DNA of 64,000 nucleotides from Lasioglossum baleicum (Eukaryota > Arthropoda > Insecta > Hymenoptera > Halictidae): NCBI RefSeq assembly GCF_051020765.1, contig NC_134940.1, positions 13,963,712 to 14,027,711 on the forward strand, written 5' to 3'. The translations under genes and the position numbers were made by a program. Shown here one piece after another: positions 24,301 through 39,100 of this stretch; within the stretch, counting starts at the first letter, position 1; every line of letters begins with the position of its first letter. The notes beneath the pieces were generated by a model, which searched no databases, was not told the DNA's origin, and saw only the letters and a list, made by a program, of their open reading frames with translations.

Positions 24301-26940
24301 CGAGGGGAAACTACAGGAAACATTAAGGACAAAAATATTTTGATTATATATTATATTTAATATTATAATTTACAAATTAGTAGTGTTATATTATTATTAT
24401 TGTATTAATATTTACAATCTAGTAGCGTTATTACTATTATTATTATTATTACTGAAATAATATTAAAATGAAAAAAAGCATTTCATAGTCGTCTATTTGT
24501 ACTTATTGAATGTGCATAAAAAATGCTTAAATATTTCATACATTTATATGCAAGTCTAATATTCAAGGATGTAGACTAATACCGGTTTTATAAAAGCAAC
24601 TCTACCCGTATAAAACGCTTGGTGAGAACTTTTCAGACATTCCAAAAAAATTCTTGTAAAATGTCTCTAACTACGTTGGGGTTTTTTCATACATATGTAG
24701 AAATTGAAAATAATTTTTATATCTGCACTGAACAGTTTTTTACGTGTATACGAAATTTATCGAAATGACTACGTCTGGAAAATGGCACGGCTTGTCTGTT
24801 ATACTCCATTCAATCGTATTCAAGGAAATTTGCGAACGGCTCTAACCTAGGGCTATCCATAATCGATATTCCTTATGAAGGTAAAAGATACATTTTTTAA
24901 TATTTTACTACTGTGTAATATCTGTAAATATGTAAATTATCATATGCTAAAATTTTGGACTTAAAATATCATATGTATAAATTGGTATTATGATACCTTC
25001 ATAGGGTTATTAATAATAATTGATTTACACTTACAGTGGTGGTCAGAAGAAAATTTTTTTATCAAAGTGAACGAATTAATCAAAACGAAATTACAACGAT
25101 ACTCTCGCAGATACTAATCTAGATGTTGGATTAAAAGGAACAAATTATATAATGACATTTATAATCAAAAGTAAATGAATATTTTACTTATTCATAACGA
25201 AACTGGCTAAACGAAGTTTTCCAATAAACAATAAGTATAACAGACTAAATTATTGTCTATATTGAGTATACCATAATGTGACACAACACACTAAAATCAA
25301 GTATAAGATACATATTCTGTAATCAAATACGTAAACATATAGTATGCAATTATAATGAAATTAGCTATATAAAAAACACAAATTTCAAATTTCTTGTGAT
25401 CACCATTGTAAATCTGTGGTGCGCATCGCGATTAATCGTATCACGGTGCTACGATTTCCGTTATTACATATCCAAGCGTGTTAAAGTAAGGTAGAAGAGA
25501 AAATACATTTCTATTTCTTCAAAAAGTCAAACATTCTTGTAATTGTCGATGGCCATGGACATTTTTTGTCGTGAAGATATTAAAAATCAACCAAGAGTTC
25601 TATTTTGATATTGCCACGTATGAACACACATGCTACACACAAGGTACGATCACGGAGACGCATAGACATTTGTATTTTATTGAAGAATAATGTTACTTGT
25701 TGGGTGCGAGGATATATAAAAAGAATCACTTGTACTTTACTTTAATAAAACAATCATACCATACGTGTTAAGTATATTCTTATTACACCAAAAACGTTTA
25801 CACAAACTAGTATTTGTTGGTATCTTTTAGTTAGGATAATTAGAAATCACAACAAAGATTTATTGATCGAAAAATATAATAAAATTTGTACATACACAAA
25901 TTTCGAATTTTGTTCATATTTCATTTTAGATATAAATAACATATTTTAATAGTATTTGTGAAAAATGGTTGTTTTGCTCGAAAAGTAAAAATATATTAAT
26001 CTACTCATTTTATACGTATAGCTTATGAAATCGATTCGTTTATTAAATTTTAATAAGTTATCAAATGGCGGTAAAAGCATATTCATCTTATTTGTAAATC
26101 ATTCATCCTTCGTATTTAACATTTATCTATGTTTAATGTAGAATTGAAACATATATTAATATTTTGCGTTTCACCTAATCTGTTTTAAACAACTTAATTG
26201 TATTCTTAAATTTATAGTTTTAAAGTATATCAAGTATATATCAATTTCTTATAATAAAATATACTTAAATAGACTTAAATGTTTGTATAAACCAAGCAAC
26301 CAAATGAGGTAGTGTAATTTCGCAATATTATTATTCAGCAATAATCAACTTTACAAATCGGTTTCATGGGTGACTTAAAAAGGCAAGGATAGAAAATATT
26401 GCAAGATTGCAATACTAAATCCTAGCAACAGTATCAGAAATTTGATATTGATATATTATCTTTGCTAAGTTGGTTTTATGTGTCCTCTGCTATTGTGTAT
26501 AAATAAATTGTATATCACAGTCTGTTTGTATTACTTGACCTTATGAAACAATATTATATCTTTATTGTTTCATACAATATATCGTTTACAATGTAATAAA
26601 CAACATAGAAGTTGTTTTTCATAGCATATCTTTACATTTTCCATTCTTATTTATCTCAAATATATTCAATGTATTGTGGAAACTGGAAAGAATGTTATTT
26701 ACGAAACTTGTGAGATTGCAATTATTATCATCAATGTAACAGTTTCAAGTTATAATTTATACTTTTCATTCATAATTGAATTCAAGATTGAACCTGACTA
26801 TAAAATGTACTTTTTGTTAACTATATGATTCTATATAATGGAAGGTGTACTTCCATTAAAATTATATGAAAATTGTGAAAAATCTATATAAATTCAGACT
26901 TGTACTTTTTATAAAACAGTATGTATCCGACACATTTTGT
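24300..26940. other. Very AT-rich spacer with simple-sequence runs
   Basis: Contains TTA/ATT runs (about 24385-24460) and otherwise low-complexity AT-rich DNA. No gene or transposon ends were recognised. Confidence 0.6.
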
Positions 26941-26944
26941 ACCC

Positions 26945-27115
26945 AGTACAGTTAGTGTTCTTGAATTTCCCGCGCTATCACGTGTCCATCTTGCTTTCCG
27001 AGACACCTGTTCGTACTTGAGTTGGCAACGCCGCAAGATATTGCACCTGCGCTAAGTTTCTCAGTGGAAGTCGGCAGCGTTGTCTCGGATGTTATGTGCT
27101 TTTTATGGACGAAGA
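26945..27115 (+). promoter_or_regulatory. Probable promoter and 5' UTR of the MAP3K4-type kinase
   Basis: A sharp rise in GC and CpG content immediately before the first ATG, after 2.6 kb of AT-rich DNA. A CACGTG E-box lies at 26979-26984. No TATA box is evident. The transcription start cannot be fixed. Confidence 0.5.
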
Positions 27116-30100
27116 ATGTTGAGTTTTAACAGACAAAGCCGTGCCAACGAAAATGCCTTCTCAGCCTCTTCTGACGATGATACTGGCTACGTTAGGTGAG
27201 TTCTATGCGTCACGCAATCTAAGCACGTGGTTGCTGCATTTTCGTGTAACACGAAAATACGACCGGCTCGATACGCGATTGGATGTCCAAACATTGTTTA
27301 CATGTCATCAAACGTTTGCCCATTTTTCATACTGGCCGAACCTAACTCTAGATTTATGTAACATAATGAAAGATTGCATGCTCATTAATTGCCAGGTCGT
27401 CGTTTCGCGAACAACATTCGTTTGCACTAAATACATCGACTGCTTCGTTTCAATGTTACATTGTAACGGCTGCTTTAAATAGTGCGAGCGCTGTATCAGG
27501 TACAGCAATTGCGTTTGTTGATAAAAAAAAATAACATCACTCTATGCATCTATCATATTGTTTGTCCTATGCGAATAATGGTTATTTTGATACACGCGAC
27601 GTCTGTTACATGCGCAAGTGAGATTACTCGATACGAAGCTGATTAAATAATAGAGAATTTGCGTATGCTGCTCACAACGATAGCAAGTACGTGTACCGTT
27701 TCTAGAAATGCACCAAGAATATACTATAACGCGGCGCGTGATTTCTTATTGATTTCATTACGTACGATGTTAAAACGGATTAAATAATATTACGACGTCA
27801 CTGGTTTCTGATGTGCGAAGATATGTATTACTGAAAACGTTGTGGGATTCAAACCGAAACTTTTACTCTGCTAAACGCGATAGTTGAAAGTAATCCTTTT
27901 CACCGATAAGTACACGCAGACGAGTAACGTTGTGAATGCTTCCGTGCTAAATCACTTTGAAGCAGCTCAGTTAATTATCGAAGATTTTATGATTTTCAAT
28001 CAATTGTGATGTGTTATTTTTATGCTGTAAAAACATGTATCCGAGAAACCATTTACGTCAACGTAAGTCATTTTCTAGGCAGAATTTCGATATTTATTCC
28101 AACTTTAATATTTCGCAGTATTTCTTGAAAATAAACTTGCGAAGCTTACGAGAACAATTCGCCTCGGTTTTCGCTAATTTTTGATAACCATGCAATTCGT
28201 ATTTCTGAAACTTGTGGGAGTAAACGGAAGAAAGTATTCCATCGGAATCTGGAAGTACAAACATAGTTAAGATCAAAAGAAATAATGAACATATTTTATA
28301 ATAGTACGAAAATTCGACAATAATCGATTTTTAAATACTGTATTACATACCTACACGTTTCATTATAACGGAGCAACAAGAAAAGAGATTTGTTGACGTC
28401 AATTGATGCACGTGTCTTTAAATATAAAGATACAAGGTTACGTTCTTGATATTTGATAATTTTCGATATACATATCACACAGCATCATTTAACAGACTCA
28501 TCTTTTAATCCAATTGACGATGTTTATCACGAAGGTGTATAAAATATGCCAAGTAGTTCGCATAGGTTAAAATAGCTAAAAATAAAGTTTCTACAATGTT
28601 TTATAAAAATCGCAAGATCCTGAAAATAGACTTTAGTTGATTTGTATAGTATGCACACGAGTGACTTCATTCAATAGCTTCTCATAAAGGCCGCTTTATA
28701 CCTTGTCCAACGAGACGAGGCAGTAAAATACCAGTTACGTTTACTGCCTCGTTTCGATCGACAAGGAATATATTTTTAATAATTACAAAATCAAAAATTC
28801 GGATTAGGATATTGTGGCTCCTCTAGTAATTCTAGTGTTAATAATAATAATATGTTACATATAATGTTAATTACACTGCGGATTTTATGCATTTATGATG
28901 AAACTGAATAGTCAGATACAAAAGTACGAAGATATTAAACTAATATAAGACTGTAATTGTATTATTTTGGACTTATTAAAATTACCAACAGGAGAAATAC
29001 AGTTTAATATCTGTTTCGTACAATTGACTTGGGAAGTTTTTATTTTGCATATAGATCCCCAGTTTAATAATAATAATATACAGTTTTTTTTACATCTACT
29101 TGTGTTTGCACCGGCTTATTGTTTGCAAATATGTGTATGCTTTGGATTTTCGGTTGTCTGGGTGTAAATGTTTCACAGATTTCTATACAATTCAATTTGA
29201 GAATTGAAGCTTACTGGTTTCTCAAATGCACGAAATGTTAAAGTATTGTCATTGGGTCACAGGTGAAAAATCATTGCTAGGGCTGGGAAGTAGAATTCTT
29301 GGAAATATAAGCGGATGATAAGAATAGATAAATTTTTCTTGGTAAAACGGCTGGAGTCCTTGGCGAGATCGGTTACGTGTCGTGCGGAACATTATGATCT
29401 ATGACGATATGTATTATTCCGTACATCATTAACCCTCCGTATGCTATGCCAGGGTCATTCGTGACCCGTCCCGGTAGCAGCAGTGTCGCCGGACTGGGGA
29501 AATTGAGGGAAATACAGTTACTCCCTTTCTGTCATTACCGGATTAGTCACGTGACATTGTGATACATGCACGACAGAGACGGAACGCGCCACGTGACTGG
29601 GCCGCGTCGTAGAAGGGGTACGGTAGAGTGGGAGATAAGTCTTAATCTGGCGACACTGGGTCGCGGCGAGGATAAGCTTGAGCGATTATACATTAGTGAA
29701 ATATCAGCGTGGGTCAGAAATCTGTGGTTCTAAGGAAAAACGTCGCATGTCACAATCTCAAACAAATTTGAGTTTATGCATTAATTGAGCTGTAGAGTAT
29801 TGGATTTACGTATTTACTAGGAAAATAGTCCTGAAAACAAAGGCTCAGAAAATAATGCAATTTAACCAATGTCCTATGTCAAAGGATTAGCAATCACAAC
29901 TTTAAACGGCAATATCTCGAAAGTGGAAGTATGTGACAAGCGGCGTTCTTTCTTACAACCACAGAAATGACTTCGACATAGGCCTATATAGAACTTGCAG
30001 AAGTCCGAGGGTTAAAAGGTCGTTGGTTGTGGAAAATGTTGATTTTCTACAGATTGCTTATTTCATCTAGATACAGTGAAATATCTGGAACGATGCTAGG

Positions 30101-33100
30101 AAAAAAGATGTGTGAACAAAAGTTGCTTGGTATGGAGGAGAGCGTTATACATATAGTATACATATTTTATCTGTACTTGTGATGGCGAGGGAGAATTCGA
30201 AATCAATTTAATTTTTTCGAATAGAATGCTATATTTCTGTTTACGTGATGTAGACAAAACTGTGTGCGTTTGTCAAACACTGTTTAGTTCTGTCTGCTAG
30301 CACAAAACTGTTTAATTCACGATACAGTAGAACCTCAATTATCTGTACTAATCAGTGGAACATGAGTGCCCGGATTATAGAAAAGTTTCCCAGTGTACGA
30401 TTAAAATTAAAACTTTACTGGTTTCTGGAATGGTGTATATCAATACCCGAACATAAGTTTTTGCACCGACTTGAAAAATGTGTTTCTGTTTATTTAGGAA
30501 ATTACATCTGTTGCAAGATCATTTATTTGTTGAAAAATAAATTTTTCTGTTCGGATAATGGAGGTTCTACCGAATCGTCAATTAAACAAGTTAATATGGT
30601 TCGAATTATGTAACGTTTGGTCTCATTTCAATCAGCATTATACTCTTTTCAATCACAATATTCAAATTTACAATTCACAATAAAGAAAAAAGCTCAAGGT
30701 AACCTTTATATCTCGATAATAAAACAAAATGGAAAAAAGTAATGTCAACCTTTTTATTGGTGACGCCCTCACCGATTTTGATGATTTTTGGATATGTCAT
30801 AGAACTCAACATTTTGAACAACTTTTTCGTTTGCATGTTCGGTCGGCTTTAGTTTCCTTGATAATTGCAAAAAAACTTTCTTCCAAGGACACTTCTTTAT
30901 TCTCGTACAAGCTGTCACTGAACGGTAATTATTGTAATTAAAATATAAACTATCATATACAGGATCTTAAAGAGAAGGTACAGTCTAAGTTAGTTGATGG
31001 TTAGGTTGGGTGGAGGGGGTGTTTCAAGTTCAACAAAAATTACATTTATTTTATGTATTTTTTAAAATAATCATTTGATTCATGTTTTTTGAATGACATA
31101 TCTACGACATATTCAAAAATCATTAAAATTGGTGGGAGCATCACACATCGCAAGGTTCACCGAAACTAATTATTACATCGTACGTTACACTTAAAACCAT
31201 AGCACTTTCGTTCCAACCATTTGTTCATCCGCCAAATAGTTTACAAGTGATTTAGGTGACAGGCTCAGCTGAATCGCCCTTTATAATCATGATAATTTGG
31301 AAGCTCTATGTATGCCCAAATCGGACATTTGGTCCTCCCTTATTATTTTGTTGCATCGCACCTGTCGTATGGAGGTTTCATCAGTATATCATCTGAATCT
31401 ATTTACAGCTTGTTTACATTTCAAAACTGAATACAATGTAAATATCGAGCCTTATCATTCGACTGTTCACCGACTCACGTGTAGGTAATAGTAATTAATC
31501 AGTCTGTTGTTCGTGGTTTGGAGAGTAGTGTTTGAATTATTATTGTACGATGCAGTCGTAACTAGCGTAGAGACCTCCGTTAAGCGTTTGTGCTATTAAC
31601 AAAGCAGCAGGAAATTGTTGTTCTGTTCGTGAAGTATACATAGTAGCAAAGAATGTGGAGGACTGCATAATCGTCCGAGAGTATCCAGATATATATTTGC
31701 TGATACCATCCTGCAGATAAGGATTTTTCTGTTGATGTAGCATGAGATTTTATACATACATATTACGTTAGTATGGAACAGCATAAGCAATACTTTTAAT
31801 AAATCATGTTGTTTATATGCTTACGGCGAGATATAAGCAAAAATTTACACATAGAGCTAGTTACAATAATTACATTTCATTCAATTAAATACTACATAGG
31901 ATAAGCCCGGAAAGGGGGTCAAAAATATGCCCCCACAGCAAATTGATCTTTCTTCGATAGTTGCAAGTACCAAGTTGGTACCCCTTACCACAAGGGTAGA
32001 TAGTGTGAGCACGATTTAATGAATTATATTTCTTCTGTTCTGCTCGACAAAAAATCACGAAAAAATTCATGAACGTTCCACCTGATAGTACACACGACGG
32101 TAAATTATTTCAGAATTTTTGGTTGCAATATCGATCTTTAAAAAATTATTCATTTCATATTGAAGTTATCATAGACGAAACATTAATTTAACCCCCTCAA
32201 CCGGCTATATACCCTTCGGTAAAACGATAATACTTCAATCTAGAAACTTCGCATTTCATCCTCACAGAGTTCTTGAAAAAACCGAGACTGTTTCTCGAAG
32301 GAAAAAGCGGTCGACAGTATCGTTGGAAAGATAATAATTTGTTCAGCAGCATCGATCACTTCTCAACTCATCAATCCTTGTCCGTTCATTAATAGTCTTC
32401 TTATTTCTTTTGCGGGATGCGTCTCTGGCAATCGATTGCGTAACGTTCGAATTCGCCGAGAACGTATTTTTAGTTTCGGGATTAAAAGAAATTCTATTTA
32501 CGCTCGGGCGGTTTGTGCTTTTGCAGCAAAAAAGGATCGAGCAGCCCGACCAGCGAATTCGACGAGTCGATTCAAGCAATGTGTGATATTTACGGACAGA
32601 CACCTCCGAGGACTCGACTGAGTCGTAAGAAGAGATACATGAAACAGAAACTGAATGGAGGGTAAGTTGACCGTGCTGCGTGCACGTATAACCGTACCCT
32701 AGAGTAGATCATCCACGGTTCCATGCCCGTTTCAAAGTAAATGCCATCGGTTTTTCCTATCGACTGTAGAAGCGACGGCTATTGGACGGTAAATCAATGG
32801 AGAGTTGCTTTCAGGTCTGTGTCCGCTAGAGAGTTCTACTCCCAAGAATAAATCGGCGAGTCGATAAGTAGCATTCGTGTTTGCTCGTTTTCGCCTGCTA
32901 ATGGTTCTAGCACACTTCTCTGCTTTCTGTGTATTCTCGTTTAAACGTCTCGCGGCAACTGCGCTTCTACCACTGGCTACCAATGCGAACTCGTTGCTGC
33001 GTTGATGTTTTGAAACTGTGACTGTAATTTCGCATTTAACCGTCCATCGAATTTGTGCAAATGTGAGTATCGTGGTGCGGCGAATTGTCGCCGACATTTG

Positions 33101-36100
33101 ATCAATGGTGCACGTGTAATTACGTGTAAACTGTTGCTTCAATCGTCACGAGAGTGTGCTCAACTCGGTACGACAGCGTGCGAGAGTTTCTCTAGTAGAA
33201 ACTAGCTACTGTCGTGACCGAGAAAAGACAAGGTGAAGGACAGGCTTGATTATTTCTGAAGTCACTCGACTCAGGGGAATTATTTTTAGCTTGGGTAGCT
33301 GGTATGGCGGAGTTACGTTTTCTGTTATCTCTCAAAGTGTTCAAGGTCACCTTGAGCCATTCAGTTTTTTCGCCGCATCTTTCCTAAATGTTGTAATAGA
33401 TGTTTGTTGCGTCGGTCACGCAGGTGGACGGTATAACGACGAACTACATAACACACCTGATGGGAGCCTGACCGGTGTCTGACATAGATTTAATGCGAAT
33501 TTAATCTTGACATCAGTTGGATTCAGTTCAGTCTTAATCCTTGTCTGCCCTCGTTCTTGCAACTTAATTAGTCGCCTACTGCCAAATCGATACAATGATG
33601 AACATTAACTGGATGAGAAGATAACAATGAAATTTGTAGATTAATATAATGAATAAATCAATCGACGTGCGTACAAACAGGGGACAAACGAGAGCTGTAA
33701 TAACTTAGGTCGTAACTTAAGTCAGACAGAGTCATACGCATGTAGTTCGGACGTAAGTGATATTTAATACGGACATTCCCGATATCTAATCGAACGTATC
33801 TGTCACCTAACATGGGCGTAATCCACACCAGCCCCGAACTGCCCAAACTCAACACAGACTAGATTGTGCATAACCTATTGCGCATCCAATGGATATTGTA
33901 TTTTATATCATCTCGTTGTCAGCTGGATTGAAATTTGCCTTACTCAGGCAGATTAAAATCTAATTGAAAGTTAATTCAATTGTAAGATAGAATTTACAAT
34001 TAGAATTTTAATTGCTAACTGCGAATATTTATGAAAAATTAAAATTGCCTTCATCGATTACAACAAATAGGATATTCTTTTTTTTAAAAATAATTTAATA
34101 GATCATAGACCATTTTAAATGTCAGCCACTCGATTTCGTCGTAAATGCATAAAATCTGCACTGATGAAATAATACAATATCTTTGTTTATTTGTAGGGAT
34201 ATCAAATCGGTAGAAAAAGACACACCGTGCAAATTGACGATTCGCAGAAGGAATACTTTAGACAACATCATTTTCAATGAGATGTGCGACAAAGCGGACC
34301 GAGATTACGAAGACGAGGTGAACCTCGACGCAACGAAAGAGGGGAACCGGAAGTGCAAGAGAAGTTTGAAATTGCTGCGCGGCAATGAAAGAGACTTGAA
34401 GCTGGATATGGAGGCGGCTTACAACTATGCGGAGAAATCGGACCATTACCAAGCGTCCACACCGAATCACATAAAGGTATCGGTGTGACAAGCGTCGCAG
34501 ATACATCATGTACAGCAAGGAGTTTCAACTTGTTCTCCTCCGAGAACCGCAAGGTCCACGCCATTAGTCAAACCTCTTCCCGCTACAGTAAAGTCGCGAT
34601 CTAGCTCCCCAGGATCTCCACGATCACTGTCCCTTCGTCTACCAGAGTTGGGCAAAATGTAATTTCAATTACAATTACAATTACTTACCAAGTACTGTAA
34701 TTTGGAATTGCAGAAATACAATTACAATTACTTTCGCTCAATCAGTAATTGTGAAAGAAGTAATTGCAATTACTTAACACAATTACAGTAATTGTAATTG
34801 AGTCTAACAATTACTTCAGTGTAATTGTTCTTTTAAACCACTAATTTTTATGTTTTGGACCATTTCACCGTTTTCTTATTGTAATTATAGTCCACTTTTG
34901 CACATGTAATCGAAGATGTAATTAATTACTCATGTAATTAATTCCTGGCCAACTCTGTCGTCTACCCCTTCCACTGGGGGGCACCTCCGCGAGAGGCCAA
35001 GAAGCTTGAACGCTTTCTGTTGTTGCGCCTTCGGTCCGTGTTTACGTGCTGTCCTTTTCTACGTTCGGCATCCTTTGTACTTTCGGCGCGGTCGACGCGG
35101 TCATAAAATAATAGGTTCCCTACACGATCTCTGTCCCTGCTCGGAAACTAGATCGCGGCTTTACTGTACTACGCACAGCCGTAGAGTTCGTGGGGCGGCA
35201 CAGCAGCACGGGAACAGGGACGAAGTTCTACGTCAACGATGGAGTCTAAGAGTGAGGGAAGAACCTAAGCGGAGAAGGAGCTGCGTGTAGCTCGCGAGCT
35301 ACATGTTGGAACTCCTTGCTCTACAGAGTTACCAGATGAGGGGAGGGAGCACGAATTAAGGGGAAAAGGTTACCCCCTCTCTGCACGACAGAGAAGAAAC
35401 GCGCCACGTGACCGCGCTGCGGCGGAATAGCGTCGTAGAAGGGGAAGGTAGAGTGGGGACACAAGTCTTAATCTGGCGGCTCTGATCTTGTATAAGTTTG
35501 AATTCTAAACATTCCTCTGGTCGCTATTCAAGCAAGAACTAATTGAATGTGTTTACAGATTGAAACTAGAAATAGATTCCGATGTCTGCGGTCAAAGCCC
35601 GTTGAAATAGAGGAGAAGAAGGTTCAGCATGAAGTTCACGAGCAGAATATAATCCCAGACAATAAGGCAACGGTCACGCAATCGCCGAAGACGCCGAGCT
35701 TTAAAAAACGAGAAATATTTCACGATACATTTTCCATGCTCATCAAATTGGTACGTGTACAGTTTGTTGCGATTGTTCGAAGAAAGGCAGTGGTGTTTAT
35801 GCAAGATGCGTATTACAGCTATAGTGGATCTAAAATGTATTTAAACACTACATTTTCGATAATTTGCTTAGTTATTGTATACATAGTACTGTGTACATAG
35901 TACTGTTAGGACTAATGTTGATAATAAATATTTTTAGGGAAGCACAGAGCGTAATTGTCGTCGTCAGATGAGTCACGAAGAATCTAGGTGGCAAAATGAG
36001 TTGAAAGATTTAATATGGCTGGAATTACAAGCTCACCATGCTGACCGTAGTCCAATGGCTCAAGATGAGTACTTGTGTAAACAACGTGAAGCTGTAGAAG

Positions 36101-39100
36101 GATTACTTAAAGAAATAATGGAATATAGGTAAACCTTATTATCTGTTAAAACATCCCATCAATACTTCATTTTCATGTCAAAAGTTTGGTTTAACAAGAA
36201 AGATTTACTTGATGCTGATAAACGAGTTCTCTTGAACATAAAATTTTATCAATAATATTTACCTCTTTTCAGATACAACTCCCTCGCTAACGTAAAAGAT
36301 AATTCTGTACCTTGGATCAACATCAGATCTACGGATCAAGTAATGACTCCTGGGTCTAGTCCAAGCATAGAATTAGGAACCTGTCCAGGATGTCTTTCAA
36401 TGTATTGTAGGGCCTGTGCCAAAGCACAAGGAGAAGCTTTACAGCAAATAGAAGGGTTATTAGCTAGATTAGATGCAGCTGAAGCTCTTTATCCTTCTTC
36501 TCAAGCTTTGGGTACACAATACCCCTTGTACAAAAGTTCAGAATTCATCGGAAGAGTGAAAGCAATGTGCCTTTGGTACAATATGACTAAACACCATCGA
36601 CTTAAGTTACAAATATTGGGAAAACTATTAATGATGTCACATACAAAGAAGAAACTTGACGACACTATGGATTCTGGGATTAGGTAATAGAAATAGACTA
36701 ACTAGACTGCGGATCTATATGCAAAATCAAAATTGTCTACATAGATTGCAAGAAATAGAAACTCGATTGAATGTTATTTCGTGTAACAAACAAATTTGAC
36801 GCACCTAATTTCTTTATTCAGTTCAAGAGGTTCGGATACCGTGGACTCTTCAGAGAATCGACAAACTTTGGTCAGGTTTGAGGTATCCAATCAGCAAGAA
36901 GAAAACTCCAGTCCTTCCGACAGTAACAGCAGTAACAATTCCTCGACTGGAGTATCCTCTGCTGGACAATCTTGGCCTTCCACTCCTGAATCCTCTTTCA
37001 CGTGTACTGAGGATGAGAAGGCTGATAGATTCGATTTCTATTTAGTCGAATTCGATCGTCAAGCTTATAGGTAAAATTTGATATACAACTTGAAAAATTT
37101 GTGTCTTCGCGTTGCATCGTTGTATGTAAATACCATTCGTAATCGTCGTTGTTTATCCCACAGGAAATATATCGAAGATGTATTGAAAACTAGAGGCCTT
37201 GGGAAAAGTCTGAATTTTCTTGAGAGATTGCATACGTCTATTTTGAGAAAGGCAAGACTGACATTAGAAAAATGTGATATAAGTGCGTCGAGTAATTTAA
37301 ACGAGGAATACGAAGGCGATATGCAGTTGCGTAGATACGGAGTATGGAGTCCTGTGGCTAAAGAATTGAATCTTCCTTCGTATAGGTAGAAAAATAGAGT
37401 AATGTATTCCTTATAGAAGACGAAATCCGCGATAAGTATACCACCCTACGCGTGTTAATCCTGTTATTTGATATAAAACAATCATGCTTTTTCCAGGGCG
37501 GCCTTTGTGTTTTTGTCCCGAGTACCTTTGGATGTTGTTCATGAATTTCTGAGAATGAGATTGGAACAAAAGCCAGAACAACCTAGTCCATTGTCTGTCC
37601 GACAACTTATGCGCGAGCTTAGGGAAGGTCTTAGAATTGCATGCATTCATCGTGACAGATTCGCTGCGCATTCTAGTGCAGCAATTGCCGGCGATAATAA
37701 TAGTTACGAATATTTATTCCAAGAGGATGTGAAAGACTTCGATGAAAGTTTGAAGGCTGTGTTTGAAGTGTACCTTGATTATCTACAACAATGGGTGGAT
37801 ATGGTACAACACGATAGTTTCCACAAAAATTTAATAATGGATGAATGGATTTTTGTGAAATCCATTGCAGGGAATATATTAGATGGTTATGAGATTGCTG
37901 GTGCCAAGTTTTGGTAACTATTCTTCTTTTTTTATTTGCAAGATACAACTATAATTCCTTGTATGTAATTTTTAGTAGTTTGTATGCGATGTTTAGTATA
38001 TCGTACCTTTGTTTACAGCGAAATAGCAAGGACGATGATTAAACAAGTTAAAGAGTTCCTCAATGAGAGACCTCGAGAGATTAAAGAAAGTAGAGACGAA
38101 TGGAGCGATGAGGACTGGACAAATAAGTAAGAAAAGATTAATTTATGTTTCCACGAAGTACTTGAATAGTGCATAAGCGAGATTCATGTTGATGCATTAT
38201 TTAGATTTCAGTGGATGTATCTTGGACGAGAGTGGCAAGGGATGTTCGTCGAAGCTCGCGAGAAGAGTGTGAAGAGCGTCACATTGGCTAGATGCTTGCA
38301 GCGTGACATCGAAAAGTGGCCTGTTTTCAATAAAAAGTTGGAGGAATCCCTAACAGCTTTAAAGGTAAATTATTGAAGTAGATTAACCCTTTCTACTCCG
38401 AATTATTTTTCAAGTTTATTGCCAACAACTTCCGACTGTTTTAAGTGTTTTATTTGAAATCTACTTTGAAGGACAGTTCCATGACTGCTACTTATTTTAA
38501 ACAATTTTGTTTACTAATTATATTGAATATAGCTCGCAAACTTTGTTGTAATTTATATTTGTGGAACTTATATTTGTTTTCAACTAAAAAATAAGAAACG
38601 AAATAAATAAAGAAAGAACCAAATGTGTGCAAAGGGTTAATATTTCGTTATGTAACTTATATATATTTGTTTACAGGAAACAGTTATGGATCTCCGACAC
38701 CAGATATCAAATGTTATTGAAAATTTCGAAAGCGATCTTGAACAAGTAGAAGAACCAAAAGCTGAATCCGATATATCTGCCATGCGATCAAGAATAAGAG
38801 AAGTACTTCACCAGGCTTATCGAATGGGCTTCGACTATTACAAAGAAACCTGTAAATTATTTACGATAGGAGAAAAAGCTGTGCTAGCACGAGGACTAGT
38901 TACTTTTGCACTTTTGTGGATGGAATTCGTTAGAACTAGATGTGAAAGAGGGAGAGGTTTAAGACCTAGATGGGCGAACCAGGGTTTGGAATTTTTAATT
39001 ACAGTGTGCGAACCTCATAATACTAAACACTTGACTGACGAAGAATTTGAAGAATTGAAGACATCTATGGATCGTTGTATATCTCACGTTGTTGGAAGAC

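Noticed and set aside
32732..33142. 136-codon minus-strand open frame in kinase intron 2
   Set aside because: No family resemblance, no supporting splice or polyadenylation context, and it sits in a CpG-richer block where long frames occur by chance.
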